Assembly (NCBI GenBank): GCA_964384465.1
Contig: CAYLLT010000012.1
Location: forward strand, 1 to 64,000
Source: CAYLLT01 sp964384465
GTDB lineage: Bacteria > Planctomycetota > Phycisphaerae > UBA1845 > PWPN01
Direction of reading: 5' to 3'
Length of the DNA stretch: 64,000 bases
The translations under genes were made by a program, and so were the position numbers. Positions 35,647 to 44,578 of this stretch are shown here, in pieces. The notes below the pieces were generated by a model. It ran no database searches. It was not told the DNA's origin and saw only the letters and a list, made by a program, of their open reading frames with translations. Each line of letters opens with the position of its first letter. Position 1 is the first letter of the stretch.

Positions 35647-37833
35647 ATGAGTTTGGCACCAACTGATGAAGTCTGCCTCAATGAACTCAGCTCATCACCG
35701 GTAGCGCTGCGCGATCTTGAGCCGATGTTTTCGCCGCGCTCGATTGCCGTCGTCGGCGCATCGCGAACGCCGGGCACTGCCGGCCACGCCATTGTGCAAA
35801 ACCTCATCCAAGGCGGCTACACCGGCATCATTTATCCTGTGAACCCCAAGGCCCGGAGCATCATGGGCATTCGCTGCGCCCCCGCCTTTACGGACATCGA
35901 TGATCACGTGGACCTGGCGGTGATCGTCGTTCCGGCTCCGGCCGTTGAGGAGGTCGTGCAGGCGGCGGCCGATGCCGGGACGCGGCATTTCATTGTGATT
36001 TCCGCCGGATTCAAGGAGATCGGCGGCGATGGCATCGCGCGGGAGCAGCGTCTGCGATGCCTGGCCCGCGAGCGCGGGCTGTCCATCCTCGGCCCGAACT
36101 GCCTGGGGTTGATCAACACCGATGCGGCTGTGCGGATGAACAGCGCGTTCGGACGACAGATGCCGATGGCCGGACATCTCGGCCTCATCTCGCAGAGCGG
36201 TGCGCTCAGTGCCGCATTGCTCGATTACGCTCAGGGCCGCGGCATCGGCTTTTCGCGTTTCGTCAGCTTTGGCAACAAGGCGGACATCGACGAAATCGAC
36301 CTGCTGAACGCGCTGGCGGCGGACGAGAACACCAAAGTCATCCTCATGTACATCGAGGAGCTGTCGAGCGGGCCGGCGTTTCTTCAGACGGCTTATGAAA
36401 TCACCCACGGCAAACATCTCAAGCCGATCCTGGCGCTGAAGGCGGGCCGAACGGCCCAGGGCGCCGCCGCCGCCGCCTCGCACACCGGTTCCATGGCCGG
36501 CTCAGACGAAGTCTACGACGCGATCATGGCCCAGGCGGGCGTGATCCGGATCGAATCCGTGGAAGACATCTTTGATTACGCGGAAGTGTTCTCCGACGAG
36601 TCGCTGCCGGCCGGGCGAGCCACTGCGATCATCACCAACGCGGGCGGGCCCGGCATCATGGCCACCGATGCCTGCATCCGGTACGGGTTGAAGCTCGCAC
36701 GATTCAACGAATACACGGTCAAGTCGCTTCAGTTCCAGATGCCAGCGACCGGCAGCATCAAGAATCCCGTCGATCTGATCGGTGATGCCCGGCACAACCG
36801 CTATCGCGCCGCCCTGGATGCCGTGACCGTGGATGAAAGTGTGGATCAGGTCATGGTGCTGGTGACGCCGCAATCGATGACCGACGTGGCGGAAATCGCC
36901 GAGGTGGTCGGTGAGACGCACGAGTTCTGCCCCAAGCCGATCGTCGCCTGCATGATGGGCCTGGTCGATGTGTCGCCCGGCGTGGCGGTGCTGAGGCGGT
37001 ATGGCGTGCCCACGTTCGCTTTTCCGGAAAACGGGATGCGCGCGTTGGCGGCGAAATGCCGTTTTGCCGAGTGGATCCGCTCGCCCCGCAGTGAATATGG
37101 AACGTTTGAGGTGGATCGTGCAGCGGTGGCCGCGCTCCTGGAAAAAGAGACCGCCGCCGGCCGCCGGCAGATGGTTGAACTGCCCGCTCTCCAGTTGTTG
37201 CAAACGTATGGGTTCTCGACCGTGCCGGTCACGCTGGCCGCAGCGGCCGATGAAGCCGTCGCCGCGGCCGCGGCCATGGGCTATCCGGTGGTCATGAAGA
37301 TCTGCGGGCCGAAGATTCTGCACAAAACGGAGTTGGGCGGCGTACATCTCAACCTGCGCGATGAAGCGGAAGTCCGCAGCGCATACCCCGCGATGATCGA
37401 GACCGTCCGTCAAAAGCTCGGGCCAGAGGCCGAGATTTGGGGCGTACTCATTCAGAAGATGCTGCCGCCCGGCCTGGAAGTCATCCTGGGCATGACCCGT
37501 GACGAACGCTTCGGGCCGATGCTCATGTTCGGGCTCGGAGGCATTTACACAGAAGCGTTGCATGATGTGACGTTCCGGCTGGCGCCCATCCGCGTGAACT
37601 CCGCGCGGAAGATGGTGGAAAGCATCCGCTCGCACCGGCTGCTGGAAGCAATCCGGGGCCGGCCGGCTTGCGACAGCCCGGCGATCATTGACGCGCTCTG
37701 CCGGCTCTCACAACTGGTCACCGAGTGCCCCCAGATCAAAGAACTCGATGTGAACCCGCTCATCGTCTACCCGCAAGGCCAGGGCGCGATGATCGCCGAC
37801 GCCCGCATCATCCTGACGGAGCCGCCGGCATGA
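35647..37833 (+). CDS. acd: Acetate-CoA ligase (ADP-forming), fused alpha-beta
   Basis: A 728-residue fusion of the two ACD subunits, which converts acetyl-CoA, ADP and phosphate to acetate, CoA and ATP. The CoA-binding domain has SIAVVGASRTPGTAGHAIV. The phosphohistidine is probably His279 in AASHTGSMAGSDEVYDA. The C-terminal ATP-grasp domain (about 500-725) has MGYPVVMKICGPKILHKTE and LIQKMLPPGLEVILGMTRD. It comes straight after por, so the operon links pyruvate oxidation to substrate-level ATP formation. Confidence 0.92.
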   Translation: MSLAPTDEVCLNELSSSPVALRDLEPMFSPRSIAVVGASRTPGTAGHAIVQNLIQGGYTGIIYPVNPKARSIMGIRCAPAFTDIDDHVDLAVIVVPAPAVEEVVQAAADAGTRHFIVISAGFKEIGGDGIAREQRLRCLARERGLSILGPNCLGLINTDAAVRMNSAFGRQMPMAGHLGLISQSGALSAALLDYAQGRGIGFSRFVSFGNKADIDEIDLLNALAADENTKVILMYIEELSSGPAFLQTAYEITHGKHLKPILALKAGRTAQGAAAAASHTGSMAGSDEVYDAIMAQAGVIRIESVEDIFDYAEVFSDESLPAGRATAIITNAGGPGIMATDACIRYGLKLARFNEYTVKSLQFQMPATGSIKNPVDLIGDARHNRYRAALDAVTVDESVDQVMVLVTPQSMTDVAEIAEVVGETHEFCPKPIVACMMGLVDVSPGVAVLRRYGVPTFAFPENGMRALAAKCRFAEWIRSPRSEYGTFEVDRAAVAALLEKETAAGRRQMVELPALQLLQTYGFSTVPVTLAAAADEAVAAAAAMGYPVVMKICGPKILHKTELGGVHLNLRDEAEVRSAYPAMIETVRQKLGPEAEIWGVLIQKMLPPGLEVILGMTRDERFGPMLMFGLGGIYTEALHDVTFRLAPIRVNSARKMVESIRSHRLLEAIRGRPACDSPAIIDALCRLSQLVTECPQIKELDVNPLIVYPQGQGAMIADARIILTEPPA

Positions 37834-39755
37834 ACCCAAACTGGCAAGATCGATACCCAGAGAAAATGGTGACAGCGTCAGAAGCTGTCAAAAAGATCCG
37901 CCCGGGCGACCGCGTCTATCTCGCATCCGGGTGCGGCGAACCTTCCGTTTTGCTCGCGGCGGTGCTGACCGGCAGCGGATGCCTGACGGATATTGAACTG
38001 TTACATCTGTTGTCACTGGGTGCGGCCCCATACGCCAATGAGAGCTACGCCGCCACCATCCGTGCTAACGCGCTGCTATTGGGCAATGGCGTATCCCGCG
38101 CCGTCCGCGAGGCTCGTGCCGATTTTACGCCGATCCAACTTTCACAAGTGCCGGGGCTGATGCATGACCGCCGGATGGGCGTTGATGTCGCGCTGATCAC
38201 CATCAGCCCGCCGGACGCTCACGGCTACTCCAGCCTCGGCGTTTCGGTGGATATCACCAAAGCCGCCGCTGAATCGGCCCGCCTGGTCATCGCCCAGGTG
38301 AACGCGCACATGCCGTGGACGCTCGGTGACGCATTCCTGCACGTCAGCCAAATACATTACCTCGTGGATGCCGACGAACCACTGCTCCAATGGAAGCCGG
38401 GGCAAAACCTCGACGAGACCGTTCAAGCGATCGCCGGCCACATCGCGCATCTCATCGGCGATGGAGCGACGCTACAGATGGGAATCGGACCGATTTCAGA
38501 AACCGTGCTGGCGGCGCTCGCCGACAAACACGATCTCGGGATTCACAGCTATTTCATCACCGACGGGGTGATGAAGCTCGCCCAGGCCGGCGTCATGACG
38601 GGAAAAAGGAAATCGTTGCATAAAGGCAAGATCGTCGGCAGTGCCGTCATCGGCACGGATGCTCTCTTCAACTTTGTCGATCGCAATCATCAGGTGGAAA
38701 TGCATCCGGCGGACTACACCGGCGACCCGGCCGTTATCAGCGGACATCAGAACATGATCAGCATCAGTGAGGCGCACGAGGTGGACCTCACGGGCCTGGC
38801 CGCGTTCGACCCGCTGGCTGAAGGCGGTGGGTGCGACGCCTTGGGGGCGGAAGAGTTTATCCGCGGGGCCGCCCGAGCGGAGGGCGGCAAAGTCATCATC
38901 GCGCTGCCCAGCACGCTCATTACAGACGAGGGTATCCGCTCGCGGATTGTGCCGGGGCTCACACCCGGTGTGTCGATTCTGGCCGGCAGAACCGACGCGC
39001 AATACGTCGTCACCGAATACGGCACAGCCTACCTGAATGGCAAATCCATCCGCGAACGCGCGATGTCGCTCGTCCGCATCGCGCATCCTGACTTTCGATC
39101 CGAACTGCTGCATGCCGCCAAGCGCCGCCGTTACGTCTATCCCAATCAGATCATGCCGCCGCTGTTCCGGCCGTATCCCAAGAACTGCGAGGCCACACTC
39201 AAGCTCAAGGACGGCAGCGACATCTTCATCCGGCCGATCCGCCCCGATGATGAGCCGCTCATGAAGGAGATGTTCTATTCCTTCAGCGAGCAGACCGTGT
39301 ATCTGCGCTACCACGGGATACTGAAATCGATGCCGCACAACCGGCTCCAGGTGTTCTGCAACATCGATTACGAAACGGAAATGACGTTGGTCGCCACCAT
39401 CGGTACGGCGGGCAGCGAGGAAGTGGTCGCGGTGGGCTGTTACATGGCCGATCCCGCCAGGCACGGCGCTGAGCTGGCGTTCGCCGTTCGTGACGACTGG
39501 CAGCGCAAGGGCCTGGGCACTGCGCTGTTCACGCGGCTCGTCGATATCGCCCGGGCCGCGGGGGTCCGCCATTTCCAGGCGGATGTCCTCATCGCCAACA
39601 GCGGCATGCTCAAAATCTTTCACCGCTGTGGTCTGAACATCAAAACCACGATGAATAACGGCGTGGTGCACGTCGACATGACCTTGCCGATTGAATGCGC
39701 TATGACGGCATCGGCGCCGCAGTCCACGCCGGTGCCGGCCTTGAATCCGGCGTAG
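37830..39755 (+). CDS. Acetyl-CoA hydrolase/CoA-transferase fused to a GNAT acetyltransferase domain
   Basis: A 641-residue fusion. Residues about 1-430 are a class I CoA-transferase of the 4-hydroxybutyrate/acetyl-CoA hydrolase type (IRPGDRVYLASGCGEPSVL, GDGATLQMGIGPISETVLAA, VVTEYGTAYLNGKSIRERA). Residues about 455-615 are a GNAT domain (FIRPIRPDDEPLMKEMFYSF, VRDDWQRKGLGTALFTRLVD). It could move CoA between acetate and another acid while the GNAT part acetylates a protein or small molecule, possibly as feedback. The ATG overlaps the acd stop by four bases. Domain fusions like this are known in anaerobes; the biochemical reason is not. Confidence 0.88.
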   Translation: MNPNWQDRYPEKMVTASEAVKKIRPGDRVYLASGCGEPSVLLAAVLTGSGCLTDIELLHLLSLGAAPYANESYAATIRANALLLGNGVSRAVREARADFTPIQLSQVPGLMHDRRMGVDVALITISPPDAHGYSSLGVSVDITKAAAESARLVIAQVNAHMPWTLGDAFLHVSQIHYLVDADEPLLQWKPGQNLDETVQAIAGHIAHLIGDGATLQMGIGPISETVLAALADKHDLGIHSYFITDGVMKLAQAGVMTGKRKSLHKGKIVGSAVIGTDALFNFVDRNHQVEMHPADYTGDPAVISGHQNMISISEAHEVDLTGLAAFDPLAEGGGCDALGAEEFIRGAARAEGGKVIIALPSTLITDEGIRSRIVPGLTPGVSILAGRTDAQYVVTEYGTAYLNGKSIRERAMSLVRIAHPDFRSELLHAAKRRRYVYPNQIMPPLFRPYPKNCEATLKLKDGSDIFIRPIRPDDEPLMKEMFYSFSEQTVYLRYHGILKSMPHNRLQVFCNIDYETEMTLVATIGTAGSEEVVAVGCYMADPARHGAELAFAVRDDWQRKGLGTALFTRLVDIARAAGVRHFQADVLIANSGMLKIFHRCGLNIKTTMNNGVVHVDMTLPIECAMTASAPQSTPVPALNPA

Positions 39756-39773
39756 CGGCCGGGGGTCGAGCCT

Positions 39774-39838
39774 GTAGGGTGGGTCTTGACCCACCTTCGA
39801 CAAATCACCCATTGCTGGTGGGTCAAGACCCACCCTAC
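39774..39838. repeat. Inverted repeat family D downstream of the por operon
   Basis: Arms GTAGGGTGGGTCTTGACCCA... (39774-39795) and ...TGGGTCAAGACCCACCCTAC (39817-39838) are perfect complements of 22 bp. A half-sized relative is inside the NHL gene at 62451. It could end por transcription, but there is no U-tract. Confidence 0.9.
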
Positions 39839-39876
39839 GAGACTTCGCTCTCTTCGGCGGCGATGGAGGTGCACCA

Positions 39877-40215
39877 ATGGCTGAACCAACGAGCGCCATG
39901 CTCCCACGGTTCTTGGACAAGCAAGCCTTCGATCTTCTGCGTGCCCGGCTGCGTTTGTCGCGGCGCGAGGGCCAGATCGTCCAGTGTATTTTCTCCGATG
40001 CCAAGGAATCAACCATCGCCCGCCGCCTGAAGATGTCCCCCCACACGTTGCGGACGCACGTCGAACGCCTCTATCGCAAATTGCGCGTCACCAACCGGAT
40101 GGAGCTGGTGATCCGCCTGTACGAATCCTTCCTGTCGCTGATCTGCGAGTCGGGCAGCTCGCTTCCGCCCGTTTGTAGCCAGCACGCGGCCGGGCGCTGT
40201 CCCCTTCGTCGCTGA
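39877..40215 (+). CDS. LuxR-type DNA-binding protein
   Basis: A 112-residue protein consisting of a GerE/LuxR helix-turn-helix (LRLSRREGQIVQCIFSDAKE, then STIARRLKMSPHTLRTHVER and LYRKLRVTNRMELVIRL). There is no receiver or ligand domain. The last 30 residues (LICESGSSLPPVCSQHAAGR, then CPLRR) lie inside a long repeat found three more times, so the native C-terminus may have been replaced. It may control the por operon upstream or the PEP-CTERM gene downstream. Confidence 0.75.
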   Translation: MAEPTSAMLPRFLDKQAFDLLRARLRLSRREGQIVQCIFSDAKESTIARRLKMSPHTLRTHVERLYRKLRVTNRMELVIRLYESFLSLICESGSSLPPVCSQHAAGRCPLRR

Positions 40216-40470
40216 CAGCTCAAGAACCGACTTTCGGGCGAATGCTGTCGTCTTATACTGGCCTGAGTTGAGGCGCATGTGCTGCGCGCCTTTCAGCAAA
40301 TCGAATGGCGTCCTGTTTTCTTGCCCTGCCAAGGCGCCGCCACCGGTGCTGGTAGGAATCGAAGTAACGACCGATGACCATTTGGCACCTCGAAAGAAGA
40401 ACGAACATGTTCGGTATACTGAAGAGCGCAAGGGAACTAGAAAACGAACCTGTCCCGTTTTTGGTTTCGG
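40128..40470 (+). repeat. Long repeat family G, copy 1 (full length)
   Basis: About 340 bp, beginning within the LuxR gene (CTTCCTGTCGCTGATCTGCG) and ending AACCTGTCCCGTTTTT. Matches occur at 42343, 44579 and 46519. Internal features are TTTCGG-N16-TATACT (40232-40259), a GC hairpin (AGGCGC...GCGCGCCT) and GAATGGCGTCCTGTTTTCTT. It ends about 85 bp before a PEP-CTERM gene. Confidence 0.85.
40232..40259 (+). promoter_or_regulatory. Candidate sigma70 promoter inside repeat G copy 1
   Basis: TTTCGG-N16-TATACT. The equivalent positions read TTGCGG-N16-CATACT at 44672-44699 and TTGCAA-N16-CATACT at 46611-46638. The hexamers are kept while the sequence around them drifts, so the repeat may carry a promoter. 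Confidence 0.4.
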
Positions 40471-40555
40471 CGGGGTCGCCGGGCACGGGAGAACGGCATT
40501 GTGCCGGCGGGAGAGAGAGCGGCCTCCGCTAGACACATCGAAGGGAGAGAGAATC

Positions 40556-41212
40556 ATGGTTGCTGTTTATTTGCGTGTATGGACATGTGTGATGGCGGTC
40601 GGCCTGCTGACGGCGGCAACCAGCCCCGCCGAGGGGGCGCGGGTCAACTTCAGCGGGGTGGACCTCGAGAGCGTCTCGGACGTAAACGGACAGAACTTCA
40701 GCTACACCGTCGGCACGGGACCCGAGACCGGCACCGTCAACGTCCGCCTGCTCTCCGGCACGATCAATCAACTCACCACGGGACAGGGGCCCGATCCCAC
40801 CGGACTGTACGTAATAGAGCACTACCTCCATCTGACGCCCCCCGCGACATTCCGATTCACCTTCGGCGGCGCGTCGCGAGCGTTCCGCATCGACGAAAAC
40901 GAAACACTGACGGCCGCCGAAACCAACGCCTTCACCCTTCCCTCCGGTGCGTGGACCCTGGTGAGCATGGCGGACGCCACGAAATCCGAGTCCGGGTCGA
41001 CCATTTCCTTCACCGGCACGAACTACGTCAGCCCCTTTGGCTACTATTCCATCAGCGGTACGGGTTTCTCTTTCGATTTCACGATCACCAACATTTCGTA
41101 TTTCATCGGTCTCTACGGCAGCGGCATTTCGATCGACGTTCTTCCGGAGCCCGCCACGCTGTCGTTGCTGGCCTTGGGCGGAGTGGCGTTGCTAAGGCAA
41201 AAGCGTCGGTAG
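40556..41212 (+). CDS. PEP-CTERM sorted exported protein
   Basis: A 218-residue secreted protein with a signal peptide ending near SPAEGA and a C-terminal sorting tail (LPEPATLSLLALGGVALLRQ, then KRR) that an exosortase would process. The middle is beta-rich (VNFSGVDLESVSDVNGQNFS) without known domains. The ATG at 40556 follows AAGGGAGAGAGAATC. A hairpin GCGTCGG-TAG-CCGACGC spans the stop codon. Its role is at the cell surface or in exopolysaccharide, by analogy. Confidence 0.85.
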   Translation: MVAVYLRVWTCVMAVGLLTAATSPAEGARVNFSGVDLESVSDVNGQNFSYTVGTGPETGTVNVRLLSGTINQLTTGQGPDPTGLYVIEHYLHLTPPATFRFTFGGASRAFRIDENETLTAAETNAFTLPSGAWTLVSMADATKSESGSTISFTGTNYVSPFGYYSISGTGFSFDFTITNISYFIGLYGSGISIDVLPEPATLSLLALGGVALLRQKRR

Positions 41213-41576
41213 CCGACGCGTAGCGTCCTGATGGTGGCTCCTCTGGGCGTGGGAATCATCCGAAGGAGGAGAGCGTAGGGATTACCCTTTATCCTTTATC
41301 TCTTCGCCGCGAAGCGGCGTGATTTTGAAAACTGGCTCAGCGCATGGCTCAACCTGGCAATGAGCCGCCGATTCTGTTGGGCGGGGAAAGGTGTCAGGAA
41401 CATTTTTCGGCGGCACATAATTCTTCCTAAGACCTTTTCTGGGCCCGACAACCGAAAGCGGCAAGTCCTCCGTCGGGCGCAGACGGTTCAGGTACTCCAG
41501 TTCAGGAATGCCGACGTTGCGGGCGAAGTCCCGGCGCGTTTCCGGGTTCAGCAGTTGGTCGCGAGCGCAGCGGAGG
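41213..41576. other. Repeat-rich intergenic with a possible gene remnant
   Basis: It contains a family E palindrome (41383-41439). On the minus strand, in a frame different from the dockerin gene, a protein-like stretch (QLLNPETRRDFARNVGIPEL, then EYLNRLRPTED) runs from about 41580 through the palindrome to a stop at 41282. It may be the remains of a gene; I do not recognise it. Confidence 0.4.
41383..41439. repeat. Palindromic repeat family E, copy 1
   Basis: GGGGAAAGGTGTCAGGAACA through CGGCGGCACATAATTCTTCC to TAAGACCTTTTC. The GGTGTCAGGA and TTCCTGACACC arms (here slightly decayed) define the family, also seen at 43508, 44523, 46975 and 47101. Confidence 0.8.
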
Positions 41577-42341
41577 TTAAGGGCTGCAGTCCGGCAGGTT
41601 CAGTGGGTCAAAGAGGATCGTTGGGCCCGTAACGCATGCTTTGAAGGCATCTACGTCGAGCTGATCCACGTCAGTGTCGCCATCGCGGTTGAAGCATTCG
41701 CAACCCGGGAGAACACTGGCATCATTGATGCACGCCTGGAGCACTCCGAAATCCTCCTGATCCACGTCGTCGTCGCCGTCCACATCCGCGAACGGATAGG
41801 GGCAGCAGATCACACTGTCGCAGGTCGTGCCGACTCCATGCCAGACGCTCGCGCCCGTGCAAAACCCCTCCTGGTGCTGATCATCGCAGTCGAGTCCGGT
41901 GCAGCAGGCCCCCGGACCGGGCGGCGGGACCGCGATGTCGAACAACAACCTGCCGCCATCGTCGGCACTCAGGGTGTCCCAATGGATCAGCACGCCGGGG
42001 GTGCCGGCGGTGTACTTCCACGCGCTGCCGTTGGCGGAAGGAAAATTCTGCGACGCGATCCAGATGTCGCCGGTCGCCGCGTCGAGACTGCCGTTCTGCT
42101 GGCCGCGGATACCCGTGGAGCCTGGGATGAGCGTGGCGGTGCTTGTTGTCAGAGAGTAGTCCACCATGGCCGGTGACGGCGCGGCCGATCCGGTCTTCCG
42201 CTGGAGGTTGACCAGCGAGTTGCTGACCGGCCGGTAGATGGCTGACTGCCATTGGCCCAGCGTCGTGCCGGCCGCGGCATTCAGCGTGGCACTGGTCACG
42301 ACCAGCGCTCGAGGAAAACGGGACAAGTTCGATTGTTCCAT
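41577..42341 (-). CDS. Dockerin-like repeat protein, N-terminally truncated
   Basis: A 254-residue frame. The C-terminal 60 residues have two Asp-rich calcium-binding-like segments (DVDGDDDVDQEDFGVLQACI; NRDGDTDVDQLDVDAFKACV), as in planctomycete dockerin-like proteins. Before them is a Cys-rich stretch (GACCTGLDCDDQHQEGFC). There is no signal peptide, and the coding sequence begins beside repeat G copy 2, so the 5' end is probably lost. The product, if made, would not be exported. A broken gene is the likely reading. Confidence 0.6.
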   Translation of the reverse strand: MEQSNLSRFPRALVVTSATLNAAAGTTLGQWQSAIYRPVSNSLVNLQRKTGSAAPSPAMVDYSLTTSTATLIPGSTGIRGQQNGSLDAATGDIWIASQNFPSANGSAWKYTAGTPGVLIHWDTLSADDGGRLLFDIAVPPPGPGACCTGLDCDDQHQEGFCTGASVWHGVGTTCDSVICCPYPFADVDGDDDVDQEDFGVLQACINDASVLPGCECFNRDGDTDVDQLDVDAFKACVTGPTILFDPLNLPDCSP

Positions 42342-42342
42342 T

Positions 42343-42455
42343 CTTCCTATCGCTGATCTGCGAGTCGGGCAGCCCGCTTCCGCCCGTTTGCAGCCAGCAC
42401 ACGGCCGGACGCTGTCCCCTTCGTCGCTGACGGCTCAAGAACCGACTTTCGGGCG
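42343..42455. repeat. Long repeat family G, copy 2 (5' part only)
   Basis: TTCTTCCTATCGCTGATCTG through CAAGAACCGACTTTCGGGCG matches the first 110 bp of copy 1 and then stops, before the promoter-like region is complete. Confidence 0.8.
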
Positions 42456-42734
42456 GCGGGGAATTTGTTTATACAGACCATGGGAAGATGGAGGCGGAAA
42501 AGTGAATCCTGCCCCATTCGCATCTTCTCGCTCATTATGGCTTGCTGTACCGGGAGAGAGTGTGCCGCTGTAGCGCGGTCGCACAGGAGGAATTCTCAGG
42601 AGGCAACGCTCCGCTTCGTTAAGCCAACCAGTGGACTGGTCACGGACTCGCTCCTGAGTCATGCGGATAGACATAGTCAGACCAGCGTTGGACGACGCGC
42701 TGGCGGCTAAGTCAACACGATTGGAGGGTTCTCG

Positions 42735-43484
42735 ATGAAAACGCAACGTGTTCTGCTCGCCGGGTTATTGTTAGGAGTTTGTACGCAGCTCGCTTCCGCG
42801 AACGTCCTCTACGAGGATGTTTTCTACTGGGTTCCGAATGGCCAAGGCGCCCTGACGGTGGATGTATCTGTCAACCCGCCGCAGCCGCCGCAGAATGCCT
42901 GGGTCAAGATCCAGGAAACGGTGTATGACGACCCGCAGGGAAAACAGGTGCTTCAGGGTGCCCTGCAAGCGAACGCCATTCACGGCTCGGCGATTCCCGC
43001 GGGTGCGATCAATCTTTACGTGTACAGCATCACGAATCTCACGTACGGCAACGGACCGGTCCTAGGCGGTGGCAACGGAGTCTCTGGCCACAACATTGTG
43101 AACCAGTTCAACGTCGCCACACTGGGCATCTGGGGACCTAACGCGGCGGCCAGTTGGTGGGACACGCCCGCCGGCAATACGCCGTTCCCCGCCAACTGGG
43201 AGTGGGACATCGACGCGGACATGGACACCTTGGACGGCGATGGAAGCGGCGTCCTGCAGGGACTGAGCTACGACGGCATGATGGTTGCTGTGCCCAAGGG
43301 CACACCCCACGGCCTTTTGCCCTCCTGGGTGCATACCTGGTCGGGCGGCGGCGCACTCGAACAGCCGAACGCGGTCCAGATTGACATCGTGAACGGCTAT
43401 GTGTCCGGGCCGGTACCCGAACCGGTCACGCTTTCGCTGCTGGCGCTGGGCGCGCTGCTGTTGCTGCGCCGCAGGGCGCGATAG
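42735..43484 (+). CDS. PEP-CTERM sorted exported protein
   Basis: A 249-residue secreted protein. The signal peptide is KTQRVLLAGLLLGVCTQLAS, and the tail is VPEPVTLSLLALGALLLLRR followed by RAR. The body is beta-rich with many Trp and Asn (WVPNGQGALTVDVSVNPPQ). GATTGGAGGG precedes the ATG at about eight bases. No enzyme motif was found. It is the second of three PEP-CTERM genes in this block. Confidence 0.85.
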   Translation: MKTQRVLLAGLLLGVCTQLASANVLYEDVFYWVPNGQGALTVDVSVNPPQPPQNAWVKIQETVYDDPQGKQVLQGALQANAIHGSAIPAGAINLYVYSITNLTYGNGPVLGGGNGVSGHNIVNQFNVATLGIWGPNAAASWWDTPAGNTPFPANWEWDIDADMDTLDGDGSGVLQGLSYDGMMVAVPKGTPHGLLPSWVHTWSGGGALEQPNAVQIDIVNGYVSGPVPEPVTLSLLALGALLLLRRRAR

Positions 43485-43507
43485 CCGGGCGGGAAAAGGT
43501 ATCAAGC

Positions 43508-43566
43508 GGGAAAAGGTGTCAGGATCATTTTTCGGCGGCACATAATTCTTCCTGACACCTTTTCTT
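43508..43566. repeat. Palindromic repeat family E, copy 2
   Basis: Complete copy: GGGAAAAGGTGTCAGGATCA through CGGCGGCACATAATTCTTCC to TGACACCTTTTC. The arms are perfect over about 16 bp. It lies between two PEP-CTERM genes. Confidence 0.9.
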
Positions 43567-43602
43567 CGCGACATCTCTAAATGGTCCAAAGGAGGCAGGA
43601 AA

Positions 43603-44454
43603 ATGCGCGGTTTATCCAAACGTCCAAAACGAACTGCGGGCCCTTTTCTTGTTCGGCTCAGCTTTATTCTGCCATGCGTTCTGGCGGCTATGGGGCTCGG
43701 GGGCGTGGGCGTGGCATCGGCTGACCCGATCGAGCCGGGTTACGACCTATTCTTCACGGAACCCTCCACGACCCATGTCACCATGGATTTCGGCGGCGGT
43801 CCTCAGAACATTCCCCTCATGGGCTACCGCCCCCCCGTCATAGCCCTGTTTACAGCGCCGCTCAACAACCCGGCCTACAACGACACCGACACCATCGTCC
43901 AGCGGCACGCCGGCATCGACCCATTGCCCGTCGGCGGCTCCGGCATCATCCCCATCGAGCTGGTCGCCCTCTCCCTGGTCTCCGTCAACCCCGTCCTCAT
44001 CGGCCCTGACTTCTACGACCTTTCGGTCCTCGGCGGCGCTCTGCTCACCCCGAGCACCCCCTCCCTGTGGGGTTCCATGACCGTCAACCACGAGGTCCCC
44101 AATGGCGGCACCTTCACCGCCTCGCTCCCCGTTCACGCAACTATCACCTTCACCCAAGTCGGCAACCCCCTCAACACATTCCCCGTGCCCTTTCTGGACA
44201 CCTTCACCAGCAGCGGGATCTGGTCCCACACCCCCCGCTTCGATGACGTGCACATTGACCCCCCGTTCCCGGCCGGCAATTTCTACCCCGGCGTCGACCC
44301 GCACACCAGCCAGAAGGTGCTCACCGTCGAGGAGTCCCTGCTGGCCGCCCACGGCGTCCTCCCCGCGCAGACGCCCGAGCCCGGCTCCCTGACTCTGATC
44401 GCCGGAGCCCTGCTACTGTTCGCCAGGCGCCCGCGCGGAAAAGGGGTAAACTAG
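43603..44454 (+). CDS. PEP-CTERM-like exported protein
   Basis: A 283-residue secreted protein with a long signal peptide (LVRLSFILPCVLAAMGLGGV) and a sorting tail (QTPEPGSLTLIAGALLLFAR, then RPRGKGVN). The body contains a beta-rich region with EVPNGGTFTASLPVHATITF. The last residues (GKGVN) come from a decayed palindromic repeat that begins GGAAAAGGGGTAAACTAG. AAGGAGG precedes the ATG. Function unknown. Confidence 0.83.
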   Translation: MRGLSKRPKRTAGPFLVRLSFILPCVLAAMGLGGVGVASADPIEPGYDLFFTEPSTTHVTMDFGGGPQNIPLMGYRPPVIALFTAPLNNPAYNDTDTIVQRHAGIDPLPVGGSGIIPIELVALSLVSVNPVLIGPDFYDLSVLGGALLTPSTPSLWGSMTVNHEVPNGGTFTASLPVHATITFTQVGNPLNTFPVPFLDTFTSSGIWSHTPRFDDVHIDPPFPAGNFYPGVDPHTSQKVLTVEESLLAAHGVLPAQTPEPGSLTLIAGALLLFARRPRGKGVN

Positions 44455-44563
44455 GTAAACTAGGAGGTAAACTAGGGACAGTCACCTATTTAATTGCCCT
44501 CGACTTCGCGTGCCCGGCCTTCCATTTTTCGGCGGCACATAATTCTTCCTGACACCTTTTCTT
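44437..44563. repeat. Decayed repeat cluster with tandem TAAACTAGG units and family E copy 3
   Basis: GGAAAAGGGGTAAACTAGG is followed by two more TAAACTAGG-type units and GGGACAGTCACCTATTT. From 44523 only the right half of family E remains (CGGCGGCACATAATTCTTCC, then TGACACCTTTTC). Confidence 0.7.
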
Positions 44564-44578
44564 CGTTCTTTTCTTCGT

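Noticed and set aside
38496..40046. Minus-strand open frame of about 516 codons
   Set aside because: Antisense to the CoA-transferase/GNAT gene and the LuxR gene; no motifs.
43603..43800. Possible exosortase or sortase partner for the PEP-CTERM proteins
   Set aside because: Only the substrates are present; no multi-span exosortase-like frame occurs in the window.
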